64,000 nt of DNA from Paenibacillus herberti (GTDB taxonomy: Bacteria > Bacillota > Bacilli > Paenibacillales > Paenibacillaceae), in contig NZ_NMUQ01000002.1 in NCBI RefSeq assembly GCF_002233675.1, forward strand, positions 744,134 to 808,133. Direction: 5' to 3'. Shown here in pieces: positions 57,721-64,000 of the stretch. Below the pieces are notes generated by a model. That model was not told where the DNA came from. It saw only the letters and a list, made by a program, of their open reading frames with translations, and did no database searches. Every line of letters starts with the position of its first letter. Positions within the stretch are counted from its first letter, which is position 1. The position numbers and the translations under genes were made by a program.

Positions 57721-57990
57721 ATTAATGACTCCTTACATGGCTATTGGATGATGATAGCTTGGTAATTAATAATTTGATTATACTACAACATAAGAAACGG
57801 CAAGTTTTGTTTTAATCGTCTTATCCGTTGACCAGGAACCACCTTGAATCTATAGTTAAATTAATCTACTTGAAAGTGAGTGATTCTCATGCAAATGTTT
57901 AACTCCGACGTGTTCATTAATAAGGTGCGGAAGGGATAATTCAACAGGATCCCCTTTCGTGTTAAATCCAACTCACGGAGGGAAAAGAGT

Positions 57991-58758
57991 ATGTCTTTTA
58001 GTTATTACGGTGAGCTTTGTACCGAGGTTTATGACCTTACCAAGAAAATAGGTCAATCCTTTGATGGTGATATAGAGTATTACCGCGACCGGCTGAAGCA
58101 TTGCAAGGGCCGAATTCTTGAGGCAATGGTCGGGTCGGGACGTGTAATCATTCCGCTTCTCGAATCAGGTCTTATTGTAGATGGAGTTGACTATTCCCCC
58201 AAAATGCTGGCTTCTTGCCGTCAACATTGTGAAGACCGCGGATTAGCCGCTCAATTTTATGAGGCAGATCTTCAGGAGCTGTCTTTACCGGACAAATATG
58301 AGGCTATCATTATTCCGGGCGGTTCATTTTTGTTAATTGAACAACGAGAGATGTCACTGAACGTCTTGCGGCGGTTCTACGAGCATCTACAACCAGGCGG
58401 ACGGCTTATCCTTGATCTTTTCCTGCCTGATCCTAATTTTGAGTGTGGTCCGTTTGGTGGTGCATCAACATTCAACTTACCGAATGGAGACATCATCACA
58501 ATGGAAGGCAAACTTGTCGAAGCAGATTTATACCATCAATACAAAGTCTCCTATTTAAAATATGAAAAATGGCGTAACGGTGCTCTTATCCAGACCGAGC
58601 TGCAACGGTTTGCATTACGCTGGTATGGTGTTGAGGAATTTAAGCTCATTTTGGAAAACATCGGATTTTCGGATGTGAATGTGTCAGCCGATTTCGAGTA
58701 TGGCAAAGCACCGAGTAATGGAAAGCAGAAGTATGTATACGAGGCGATACGAAATTAG
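57991..58758 (+). CDS. Class I SAM-dependent methyltransferase
   Basis: Methyltransferase of 255 aa, start 57991 with GGAGGGAAAAG upstream. SAM-binding motif I is ILEAMVGSGRVIIPLLESG, the acidic residue of motif II is VDGVDYSP, and the post-I region includes AQFYEADLQEL and HLQPGGRLILDLF. The C-terminal part resembles small-molecule methyltransferases of the UbiE/Methyltransf_25 group. Substrate unknown. Confidence 0.9.
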   Translation: MSFSYYGELCTEVYDLTKKIGQSFDGDIEYYRDRLKHCKGRILEAMVGSGRVIIPLLESGLIVDGVDYSPKMLASCRQHCEDRGLAAQFYEADLQELSLPDKYEAIIIPGGSFLLIEQREMSLNVLRRFYEHLQPGGRLILDLFLPDPNFECGPFGGASTFNLPNGDIITMEGKLVEADLYHQYKVSYLKYEKWRNGALIQTELQRFALRWYGVEEFKLILENIGFSDVNVSADFEYGKAPSNGKQKYVYEAIRN

Positions 58759-58787
58759 TGGTGGACTAAGGATTTTACGATTGCAAA

Positions 58788-58825
58788 GACCGGATATAGC
58801 CATTGGCTTCTCCGGTCATTTTGTT
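58788..58825 (+). terminator. Terminator after the methyltransferase gene
   Basis: GACCGGA (58788-58794) pairs with TCCGGTC (58811-58817), followed by ATTTTGTTTTG. Confidence 0.75.
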
Positions 58826-59033
58826 TTGTAGAAAAGTTACAAACAGCTATTAATTTCTCCAAGGAATCGGGCTTCAGAAAGAAGGAGAATATATGCGAAT
58901 AACGGCTTCAAATTAATAGAAACTTGAACTCAACTATTATCCAATAAGGAGCTTATCGAAGAACAATGGGAGCTGAACTTCTAAGCTGAGACGTTAAACG
59001 TATAGCCCTTGGCCCGTTGAGCTCGAAATACGC
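58826..59033. other. Gene-poor stretch before the BlaI-like promoter
   Basis: No intact gene is visible. A good ribosome site AGAAGGAG precedes a 7-codon ORF (MRITASN) near 58895. A short in-frame fragment ending ELIEEQWELNF lies near 58948-58982. Both look like debris of a lost gene rather than functional peptides. Confidence 0.35.
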
Positions 59034-59087
59034 TTGACAGAGTACGTTTACATGCGTAAACTCAAATAATGGTTTACAGCTGTAAAC
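59034..59087 (+). promoter_or_regulatory. Promoter with two BlaI/MecI-type operators
   Basis: TTGACA (59034-59039), a 17-nt spacer and TAAACT (59057-59062) form the promoter. Operator 1, GTTTACATGCGTAAAC (59046-59061), covers the -10 box; operator 2, GTTTACAGCTGTAAAC (59072-59087), is a perfect 16-bp palindrome 26 bp downstream. Both have the TACA-TGTA core typical of BlaI/MecI sites, so autorepression by the following gene is expected. Confidence 0.88.
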
Positions 59088-59111
59088 AATTAACCAGGAG
59101 GGTGAAACCTG

Positions 59112-59489
59112 ATGAATGAATCCCCCCATATTACCGAAGCTGAAAGCGAAGTGATGCATCTCCTATGGCAGAAAGAGCCTTTGTCAGCTAACGAGATTAT
59201 TGCCAAGCTGTCGCAACAAATGCAATGGTCGGATCAAACTATCAAAACCTTCCTGAACCGCCTACATAAGAAAAAAGCAATTCGATTCGAAAAGTCCGGA
59301 AGGAACTACCTATACTATCCCCTCGTTTCACATGATGATTATTTAAAAGCGGAGAACCAATCTTTCCTAAACCGGATATACAATGGGGCTGCTGGATTGT
59401 TATGTGCAAAATTTATTCAAGAGCAACCTCTCTCCGAGAAAGACATTGAAGAGCTTCAACTAATATTAGAAAACAAGAAGAAATCATGA
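59112..59489 (+). CDS. BlaI/MecI-family repressor
   Basis: Winged-helix repressor of 125 aa: ITEAESEVMHLLWQ, SANEIIAKLSQQMQWSDQTI, KTFLNRLHKKKAIRFEKSGR and YLYYPLV are the typical BlaI features, followed by a C-terminal dimerisation helix pair. It lies immediately after two palindromic operators and overlaps the M56 peptidase gene by 4 nt (ATGA). The repressor would be cleaved or released when the membrane peptidase partner is activated. Confidence 0.92.
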   Translation: MNESPHITEAESEVMHLLWQKEPLSANEIIAKLSQQMQWSDQTIKTFLNRLHKKKAIRFEKSGRNYLYYPLVSHDDYLKAENQSFLNRIYNGAAGLLCAKFIQEQPLSEKDIEELQLILENKKKS

Positions 59490-61645
59490 AGCATCTCGAA
59501 ACGATATTTTCGCTCCTTTTCACAGCTTCACTCGCATCGATGGTCGTTCTGATCTTACTGCTTTTGATTAGAAATTTTTTCCATAAGTATCTTAACCCTA
59601 AAGTCGTTTATATATTGTGGTTTCTTGTATTGATTAAGTTGTTGGTTCCATTCGCTCCGCAAAGTGCTTTCAGCTTATTCAATTTGCTGCCTCAGTCAAC
59701 ACCGGTTGAATGGATTTCAACTCAGAAAAGTACACTTCCCAATCCTTCTTCCAAAGCTAACTCCAATAAGTTGATTTCCGAATCCAGCTCGAACCTTGCT
59801 GAGGAACCTGCCTCAATAGCCGCACCACTTCCCCCTTCAGATCAATTGTTTGAGAGTGATAGGGATGGACTACAATGGCGGACGATCGTGGCGCTCCTTT
59901 GGTTTGCCGGAGTTCTATTTTTAAGTGCATATTACCTGTTTAGCTGGCTTGTATTTAGAAGAAGAATTGATGACTCCGTTAAGCTCAACAACGAAGAGGT
60001 ACTTTCTGTTCTAGAAGCATGTAAAGAGAAATTGTCTATTCGAAAATCGATTCCCATTTATGAGACAAGCCGCCTCCGCAGCCCCTGTCTCTATGGCTTG
60101 ATAAAGCCAGTCATTTATTTGCCTAGAGATATTGTTACAATTGCGGATTCAAGACAGCTAACGCATATCCTGCTGCATGAGTTAGTTCACTACAAACGCA
60201 AAGACTTATGGTTCAATTCTCTATGGATGCTGTGCACTGCGATGCATTGGTACAATCCGATTGTTTGGCTCGCCATGAATAAAATGAAAACGGATCTGGA
60301 AGTCGCCTGCGATGCGGCTGTGCTCGAAGTGCTGGATGAACGAGAAGCTGCTTCTTATGGCAAGACTCTGCTTATGCTGTCGCGTTTATTTGTCAGAGGT
60401 GGTTCGTCTCAAGTCAATCTGTCGCATTTCTTTAATAACAAACATGAAATGAAAAGGAGAATTACGATGATCTCCAAGTTCAAAAACGGGTCATACAAGC
60501 TATCTGCAGCCGCGATTCTCTTGCTTCTTACCTTAAGTATCATCTTACTCACCAATGCGTCGAATTCTGGAAAGAGCTCCGCGTCAGCGGAAAAATTCAC
60601 AGAGAAAATCCCCTCTTTTAAGCATAATGAGTATTTCAGATGGTTCAACAGCCTCGATCGAGCACTCGATTTTCAAAAGTTCAGCTTGAAAGTACCCGAT
60701 TATCTTCCTGAAGGTTACGAACTTAATGGTGTACATCTTAATACGAATTTTACTAAAGCCAATAAAGCTGATCTTATCGATATGGCAACCATTACTTTTG
60801 TATCTAACTTTGGAAAGAAAAACGAACGCCGAATTGAGGTTACCGCGTCTAGGGGTAAAGGGAATTTGTTGGAGCACAATCAATTGCTAGGGGCCCCTTA
60901 TTCCAATTATGAAAAAGCTGAGACTGCTGAATACCGAGAGAGAGCGGTCAAGTTTGACAATGTTAAAGGCACTTTATTCACCGATACACGGCGCAATAAG
61001 CAAAGGGTCGAAACAGGACAAAGTTTCCTCTGGCAAGATAAAGACTTATCCTATGCAATTAATTACTATAGTGAGCATTTATCACAAAAAGAACTAGCAA
61101 AAATGGTGAAATCCTTTACTTTACCGCAGCAGGTTCAGCATGTTCGCTACGATGGCGAGAGAAACTCATTTCCTCTATATGATGAGAAAGATCTACTGGC
61201 AGCAAAGAGTGTTCTCGGCTTTAAGGTGAAAATCCTGAAAGGCTTTAACGGTACTGAGCTTTCGTTAATGGAATTGATTCTGTTGAGGGGGAATAATCAG
61301 AACACAGGATTCTCATTCAAACAAACCGAGGATGCTCTGTGGAGTACCTATTCTGCACCGGAGAAAGGCCGCTTAGAATTTTACCAGAGCAAATTCCCGC
61401 TTTTTGACAAAGCTAAGCTCACTTTCACTCGTACGCTGGAAGTTAATGGCGTCCAAATTTCGGCTTATGCCGATAAAGACAATCTTTACTTCAAACCTAG
61501 CCTCACCGGAAACACTGGAGAGCTATTGAGCTTAACTTATTACTTGTGGGAACAAGATGGTATTCAATATTCCGCTATTTTCAATGGATTGGATGATTAC
61601 CATAAAGAACACCTGAATGCTTTATCAGTAGCTCCACCTGAATAG
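59486..61645 (+). CDS. BlaR1-like M56 membrane metallopeptidase with a non-PBP sensor end
   Basis: Membrane zinc protease of 719 aa. N-terminal spans near residues 5-30 and 35-55, a further span near 145-165, the M56 active site LLHELVHYKRKDLW (HExxH-type, about residue 230), the ligand-side segment LEVACDAAVLE, and a span near 337-357 (AAILLLLTLSIILLTNA). The roughly 360-residue extracellular C-terminus is not a penicillin-binding domain: the SxxK/SxN/KTG motifs are not seen. It resembles two DUF4367-like units, starting near SLKVPDYLPEGYELNGVHL and near LGFKVKILKGF. It probably cleaves or triggers removal of the BlaI-like repressor, but the signal is unlikely to be a beta-lactam. Confidence 0.88.
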   Translation: MKHLETIFSLLFTASLASMVVLILLLLIRNFFHKYLNPKVVYILWFLVLIKLLVPFAPQSAFSLFNLLPQSTPVEWISTQKSTLPNPSSKANSNKLISESSSNLAEEPASIAAPLPPSDQLFESDRDGLQWRTIVALLWFAGVLFLSAYYLFSWLVFRRRIDDSVKLNNEEVLSVLEACKEKLSIRKSIPIYETSRLRSPCLYGLIKPVIYLPRDIVTIADSRQLTHILLHELVHYKRKDLWFNSLWMLCTAMHWYNPIVWLAMNKMKTDLEVACDAAVLEVLDEREAASYGKTLLMLSRLFVRGGSSQVNLSHFFNNKHEMKRRITMISKFKNGSYKLSAAAILLLLTLSIILLTNASNSGKSSASAEKFTEKIPSFKHNEYFRWFNSLDRALDFQKFSLKVPDYLPEGYELNGVHLNTNFTKANKADLIDMATITFVSNFGKKNERRIEVTASRGKGNLLEHNQLLGAPYSNYEKAETAEYRERAVKFDNVKGTLFTDTRRNKQRVETGQSFLWQDKDLSYAINYYSEHLSQKELAKMVKSFTLPQQVQHVRYDGERNSFPLYDEKDLLAAKSVLGFKVKILKGFNGTELSLMELILLRGNNQNTGFSFKQTEDALWSTYSAPEKGRLEFYQSKFPLFDKAKLTFTRTLEVNGVQISAYADKDNLYFKPSLTGNTGELLSLTYYLWEQDGIQYSAIFNGLDDYHKEHLNALSVAPPE

Positions 61646-61684
61646 TGAAGTTCATTTGTAGCGGTTAAATAGCCATTTGTGATA

Positions 61685-61722
61685 CACGCCAATGACCATC
61701 CAAAAGGAGAGTCATTGGCGTG
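61685..61722. terminator. Inverted repeat between convergent genes
   Basis: CACGCCAATGAC (61685-61696) and GTCATTGGCGTG (61711-61722) form a perfect 12-bp stem with a 14-nt loop between the M56 peptidase gene and the convergent kinase gene. Likely a terminator despite a modest T-run. Confidence 0.7.
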
Positions 61723-61802
61723 AGCTGCTTTATGCTTTTGATGCTTTATAATATGTCTTTAAAAAAGTATAAATTCCCCTTTCAAAATCAAGCTTATTTC
61801 AT

Positions 61803-62681
61803 TTAACCTACAGCTCTCCGCAAAATATCAATATTTTCCTGAAGAAATGCCTGGTTTTTTTCGATACCTCTGTTTTTGCACCAGACAACCGCACAGAAAG
61901 CATCGTAAAAATCATAAAACGGAAGCACTGCTTCCAGGTTTATCATAGGGCGAATCGTTTGGTACCCTTCCAAGTACGGTAACTTTGTGCTGGGGTTTAC
62001 TGTCCAGATATATCTATTCATTTTAGTAAAATCTATTTCAGATGATCCGCCTCGAGCACTTTCGAAATCAATAATACCAGTGACTTTATTATTGTTCACC
62101 AATATATTTGCTGGTCTAAAATCCATATGAACAACGGAAGGTCCGTCAGGCTCTGGTAAAGCAGCAAAGACGCCATCAAAGTGAATCATACACCTTTCAT
62201 ATAAATCTGGATCGAGAATTTCTCTACAGGGCTCTTTCCATTTTTCAAAATTACTTTTCATATGTAATCTCCAATCGTTTTGATCAAGGAATTTAAATCC
62301 ATTCTTTACATGCTGACCGTATCCTGGAGTTTGAGTGTCATGGAGCATCGCATGATACATGCCAATTTGAAAAGAAACTGTCTCATCAATATTCCCCGTA
62401 CAAGGCTCACCTTCAATTTCTGAAAGAAGCAACGCCCCCGTAGTATTTTCATCCCCATCCCAAAGGTCCAGTACTTTAGGAACAGGTATTACGTCCTTTA
62501 ATAGTTCAAGCACCTGAAATTCTCGAAATAGCTTGTCCTTGTTGTATGGAATTTTCACATAAACGTTTTCCCTGTTAGCTAGAGAAATTTTATATACCTC
62601 AGAACTAAATGACTCTGGGACATCTTCTATATTCAAGACGTTCAGCTTTAACTTTTCGATAACGTTCAGAATGACACTCAT
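61803..62681 (-). CDS. Aminoglycoside-phosphotransferase (APH) family kinase
   Basis: Small-molecule kinase of 292 aa with a protein-kinase-like fold. N-lobe: VYVKIPYNKDKLFREFQVLE with the ATP-binding Lys. Catalytic loop HMDFRPANILVNN (Brenner motif HxDxxxxN) near residue 190, and the Mg-binding IDFESA. Gene neighbours give no hint of substrate; antibiotics, choline or sugars are all possible in this family. Confidence 0.88.
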   Translation of the reverse strand: MSVILNVIEKLKLNVLNIEDVPESFSSEVYKISLANRENVYVKIPYNKDKLFREFQVLELLKDVIPVPKVLDLWDGDENTTGALLLSEIEGEPCTGNIDETVSFQIGMYHAMLHDTQTPGYGQHVKNGFKFLDQNDWRLHMKSNFEKWKEPCREILDPDLYERCMIHFDGVFAALPEPDGPSVVHMDFRPANILVNNNKVTGIIDFESARGGSSEIDFTKMNRYIWTVNPSTKLPYLEGYQTIRPMINLEAVLPFYDFYDAFCAVVWCKNRGIEKNQAFLQENIDILRRAVG

Positions 62682-62854
62682 ATTGCACCTCGCGTTATTT
62701 TATTAGTTCATTTCCTGGGCTTCCGTACTCATTTGCTGGCTTAATTGGGGTTCGCTTTACAATAATCTAAAGTTTCATGTGTACCCCCTGAGAGCTAATT
62801 CGCTTCCACTGTCCAATAGCCTTTTTTCGAACCGATTTCTTCCGCCAACATGGC

Positions 62855-62893
62855 TGTGGGGGCTAAAACCTTTCATAAGCAATAGCCCCCACA
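62855..62893. repeat. Inverted repeat upstream of the IS end
   Basis: TGTGGGGGCTA (62855-62865) and TAGCCCCCACA (62883-62893) form a perfect 11-bp stem with a 17-nt loop. The TAGCCCCC half recurs at the start of each 88-bp duplicated unit that follows. The rest of 62682-62900 shows no gene. Confidence 0.7.
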
Positions 62894-62900
62894 ACCTAAC

Positions 62901-63076
62901 TATTTAGCCCCCAAATGAACTTGGACAGTACACCCCTTACTTCGATGCAATGATGTTAAGGCGGAGGGGAACAGAATGAAGAGGAAGCTATTTAGCCCCC
63001 TAATGAACTTGGACAGTACACCCCTTACCCCGATACAATAATGTTGAGGCGGAGGGGAACGGAATGAAGAGAAAGC
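62901..63076. repeat. 88-bp imperfect tandem duplication of an IS terminus
   Basis: Unit 1 (62901-62988) and unit 2 (62989-63076) both begin TATTTAGCCCCC and contain TGAACTTGGACAGTACACC, a CCTTAC stretch, GGCGGAGGGGAAC and an ATGAAGAG start with the same ribosome site. They differ at only a handful of positions. Unit 1 has an aborted orfA start (MKRKLFS then stop). Two copies of the IS left end therefore stand in tandem. Confidence 0.85.
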
Positions 63077-63390
63077 AGTACGATCTGAATTTCAAAAAGA
63101 TGGTGGTAGCCCAAGGGAAAGAGATTGGCAACATGACCACCGTAGCCAGGCAACATGAATTGGATTCGAAGATGGTTATCAGATGGGCTAAAGAATTGAA
63201 TCGTAAGGATCTCGATCAGTTGGACGGGAAAAGCGTCAAACAATCGAAGTTCGTTCCAACAGCGGAAGGTTATGTACAGCTGGAAAAAGAGAATGAAAAG
63301 CTTAAAAAGCTATTTGCTGAACAAGCCTTGGAGAGGGACATTCTCAAAGACCTACTAAAAAAAACAAACCCACAGTTGCGGATAAAATAG
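63064..63390 (+). CDS. IS3-family transposase OrfA
   Basis: DNA-binding half of the transposase, 108 aa: MKRKQYDLNFKKMVVAQGKE, a helix-turn-helix (NMTTVARQHELDSKMVIRW), and a leucine-zipper-like C-terminus (VQLEKENEKLKKLFAEQALE). GGCGGAGGGG precedes the start. An A8 run at 63357-63364 near its end is the likely site of -1 frameshifting into orfB. Confidence 0.88.
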   Translation: MKRKQYDLNFKKMVVAQGKEIGNMTTVARQHELDSKMVIRWAKELNRKDLDQLDGKSVKQSKFVPTAEGYVQLEKENEKLKKLFAEQALERDILKDLLKKTNPQLRIK

Positions 63391-64000
63391 ACATTGCCCG
63401 GACGTATATTGCGCTCGGACACAACATCAGCTTCGTCCTTCGTGTGCTCGAAGTGGAGCGATCCACCTACTACGCTCATGAAAGACGGGAGCAGCAAACA
63501 ACGTCGGTAACTGCTTGCAGCAGCGGTCGTCCCCTGCCAGGCCTGTCGTACACACGAGATGAGAGTCCGGTTAGTGATGAACAAATCTGCGAGTGGCTCA
63601 TGGAGTTTCTGGCTGGCGAAGGCGCGTCGTATGGCTACCGGAAGCTCACCGTGCTACTCCGAAGGCGGCATGGGCTACAGATCAATAAAAAGAAGGTCTA
63701 TCGCCTATGCAAGCAAATGGATGTGCTCCGCCCGCAGCGACAGCTAAAGTTCAAGTATCCCAAGCGTCTGGCTAATAATCGCGTCCTTACGGGCTCTAAT
63801 CAGCTGTGGGAAACAGATATTAAGTACGGTTTGATCCACGGCGAGCAGCGATTCTTCTTCTTGCTGAGTATCATCGATGTGTTTGATCGCGCGATAATTA
63901 CGTATCACATTTAACCTGTGAGGCAAGACATCTGGTTCAGATCACGCAGGAAGCTTTGATGAAACGAAAGCTTTTTGACAATGTGAATTCGCTTGTCGTT
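63357..64000 (+). pseudogene. IS3-family transposase OrfB, frameshifted and cut by window edge
   Basis: Integrase half read in the -1 frame from the A8 run: NKPTVADKIDIARTYIALGH, then LEVERSTYYAHERRE, the HTH_21 region ASYGYRKLTVLLRRRHG, and the rve core LWETDIKYGLIHGEQRFFFL with the first catalytic Asp and SIIDVFDRAIITYHI. The frame then hits TAA at 63912-63914, but the shifted frame from 63911 continues with family sequence (LTCEARHLVQITQEALMKRK) to the window end. A net 1-nt change (or a 4-nt loss) near 63909-63911 therefore breaks the gene, so the element is probably not autonomous. Confidence 0.82.

Larger units (their letters stand above)
62989..64000 (+). mobile_element. IS3-family insertion sequence, left part (runs off the window)
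   Basis: Left terminus in repeat unit 2 (candidate inverted repeat TGAACTTGGACAGTACACC), then orfA and an orfB joined through an A8 slippery run, the standard IS3 arrangement. orfB carries a disabling frameshift near 63910. The right end is outside the window. Confidence 0.8.

Noticed and set aside
57890..57940. A 16-codon ORF (MQMFNSDVFINKVRKG) upstream of the methyltransferase gene.
   Set aside because: Poor ribosome site and no similarity I can recognise; could be a gene remnant but evidence is too thin to annotate.
59112..61645. Calling the BlaI/BlaR1-like pair a beta-lactam resistance operon.
   Set aside because: No beta-lactamase or mecA-like gene follows and the sensor end is not a penicillin-binding domain.
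61803..62681. Calling the APH-family protein an aminoglycoside resistance gene.
   Set aside because: Only the generic kinase motifs are visible; the family includes many enzymes with other substrates.
1..64000. tRNA, rRNA and riboswitch genes.
   Set aside because: I saw no cloverleaf-like, ribosomal RNA or recognisable riboswitch sequence, but I could not run a covariance-model search.

Overview
The window looks like chromosome of a spore-forming Paenibacillaceae member (Paenibacillus/Cohnella-like). The grounds are ABC sugar importers of the LplB/YtcP type with large lipoproteins, YesM/YesN two-component pairs, membrane-bound AraC regulators, an HxlR-hxlAB formaldehyde module, strong AGGAGG ribosome sites, and moderate GC content. 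This is a judgement from gene content, not from a marker gene.

Layout. 1-8853: a sugar ABC importer (lipoprotein cut by the window edge) and a YesM/YesN-type two-component system on the minus strand, separated by a plus-strand TetR-MFS efflux cassette with matching operators. 9004-43967: the remarkable part, about 35 kb dominated by one gene family. Nine large paralogues (numbered 1-9 here) share an N-terminal domain of about 235 residues, a seven-blade SBBP beta-propeller, a collagen-like Gly-X-Y tract rich in GPT/GAT, and (in eight of nine) a C-terminal helical domain of roughly 115 residues. Interleaved are three paralogous right-handed beta-helix proteins with a C-terminal ricin-type lectin domain, a decayed start of a fourth, a minus-strand family 2 glycosyltransferase with TPR-like repeats, and a convergent pair of small paralogous unknown proteins. 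Seven transcription starts in this region carry the same bipartite promoter (a CGCCCGTACCAG-like box 27-28 nt before ATACAATA), which resembles a late mother-cell sporulation (sigma-K type) promoter. None of the family proteins has a signal peptide.

My reading, as inference, is that this is a spore-surface (exosporium or appendage) locus. The mother cell would make collagen-stalked propellers of nearly fixed stalk length (152-154 residues in eight of nine), possibly O-glycosylated on Thr by the embedded glycosyltransferase, together with carbohydrate-binding beta-helix proteins. I know of no described system with this composition.

44084-53842, all minus strand: a second sugar importer operon with its membrane-bound AraC regulator and a HisJ-like PHP phosphatase at its end, an effector-binding-domain protein, a WYL regulator, and a KinB-like sporulation-type histidine kinase. 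54028-62681: a HAD phosphatase, a Fur-controlled ferric-hydroxamate binding lipoprotein, hxlA/hxlB with an HxlR regulator, a methyltransferase, a BlaI/BlaR1-like pair with two clear operators and a non-penicillin-binding sensor end, and an APH-family kinase. 62855-64000: the left end of a frameshifted IS3-family element with an 88-bp tandem duplication of its terminus, running out of the window.
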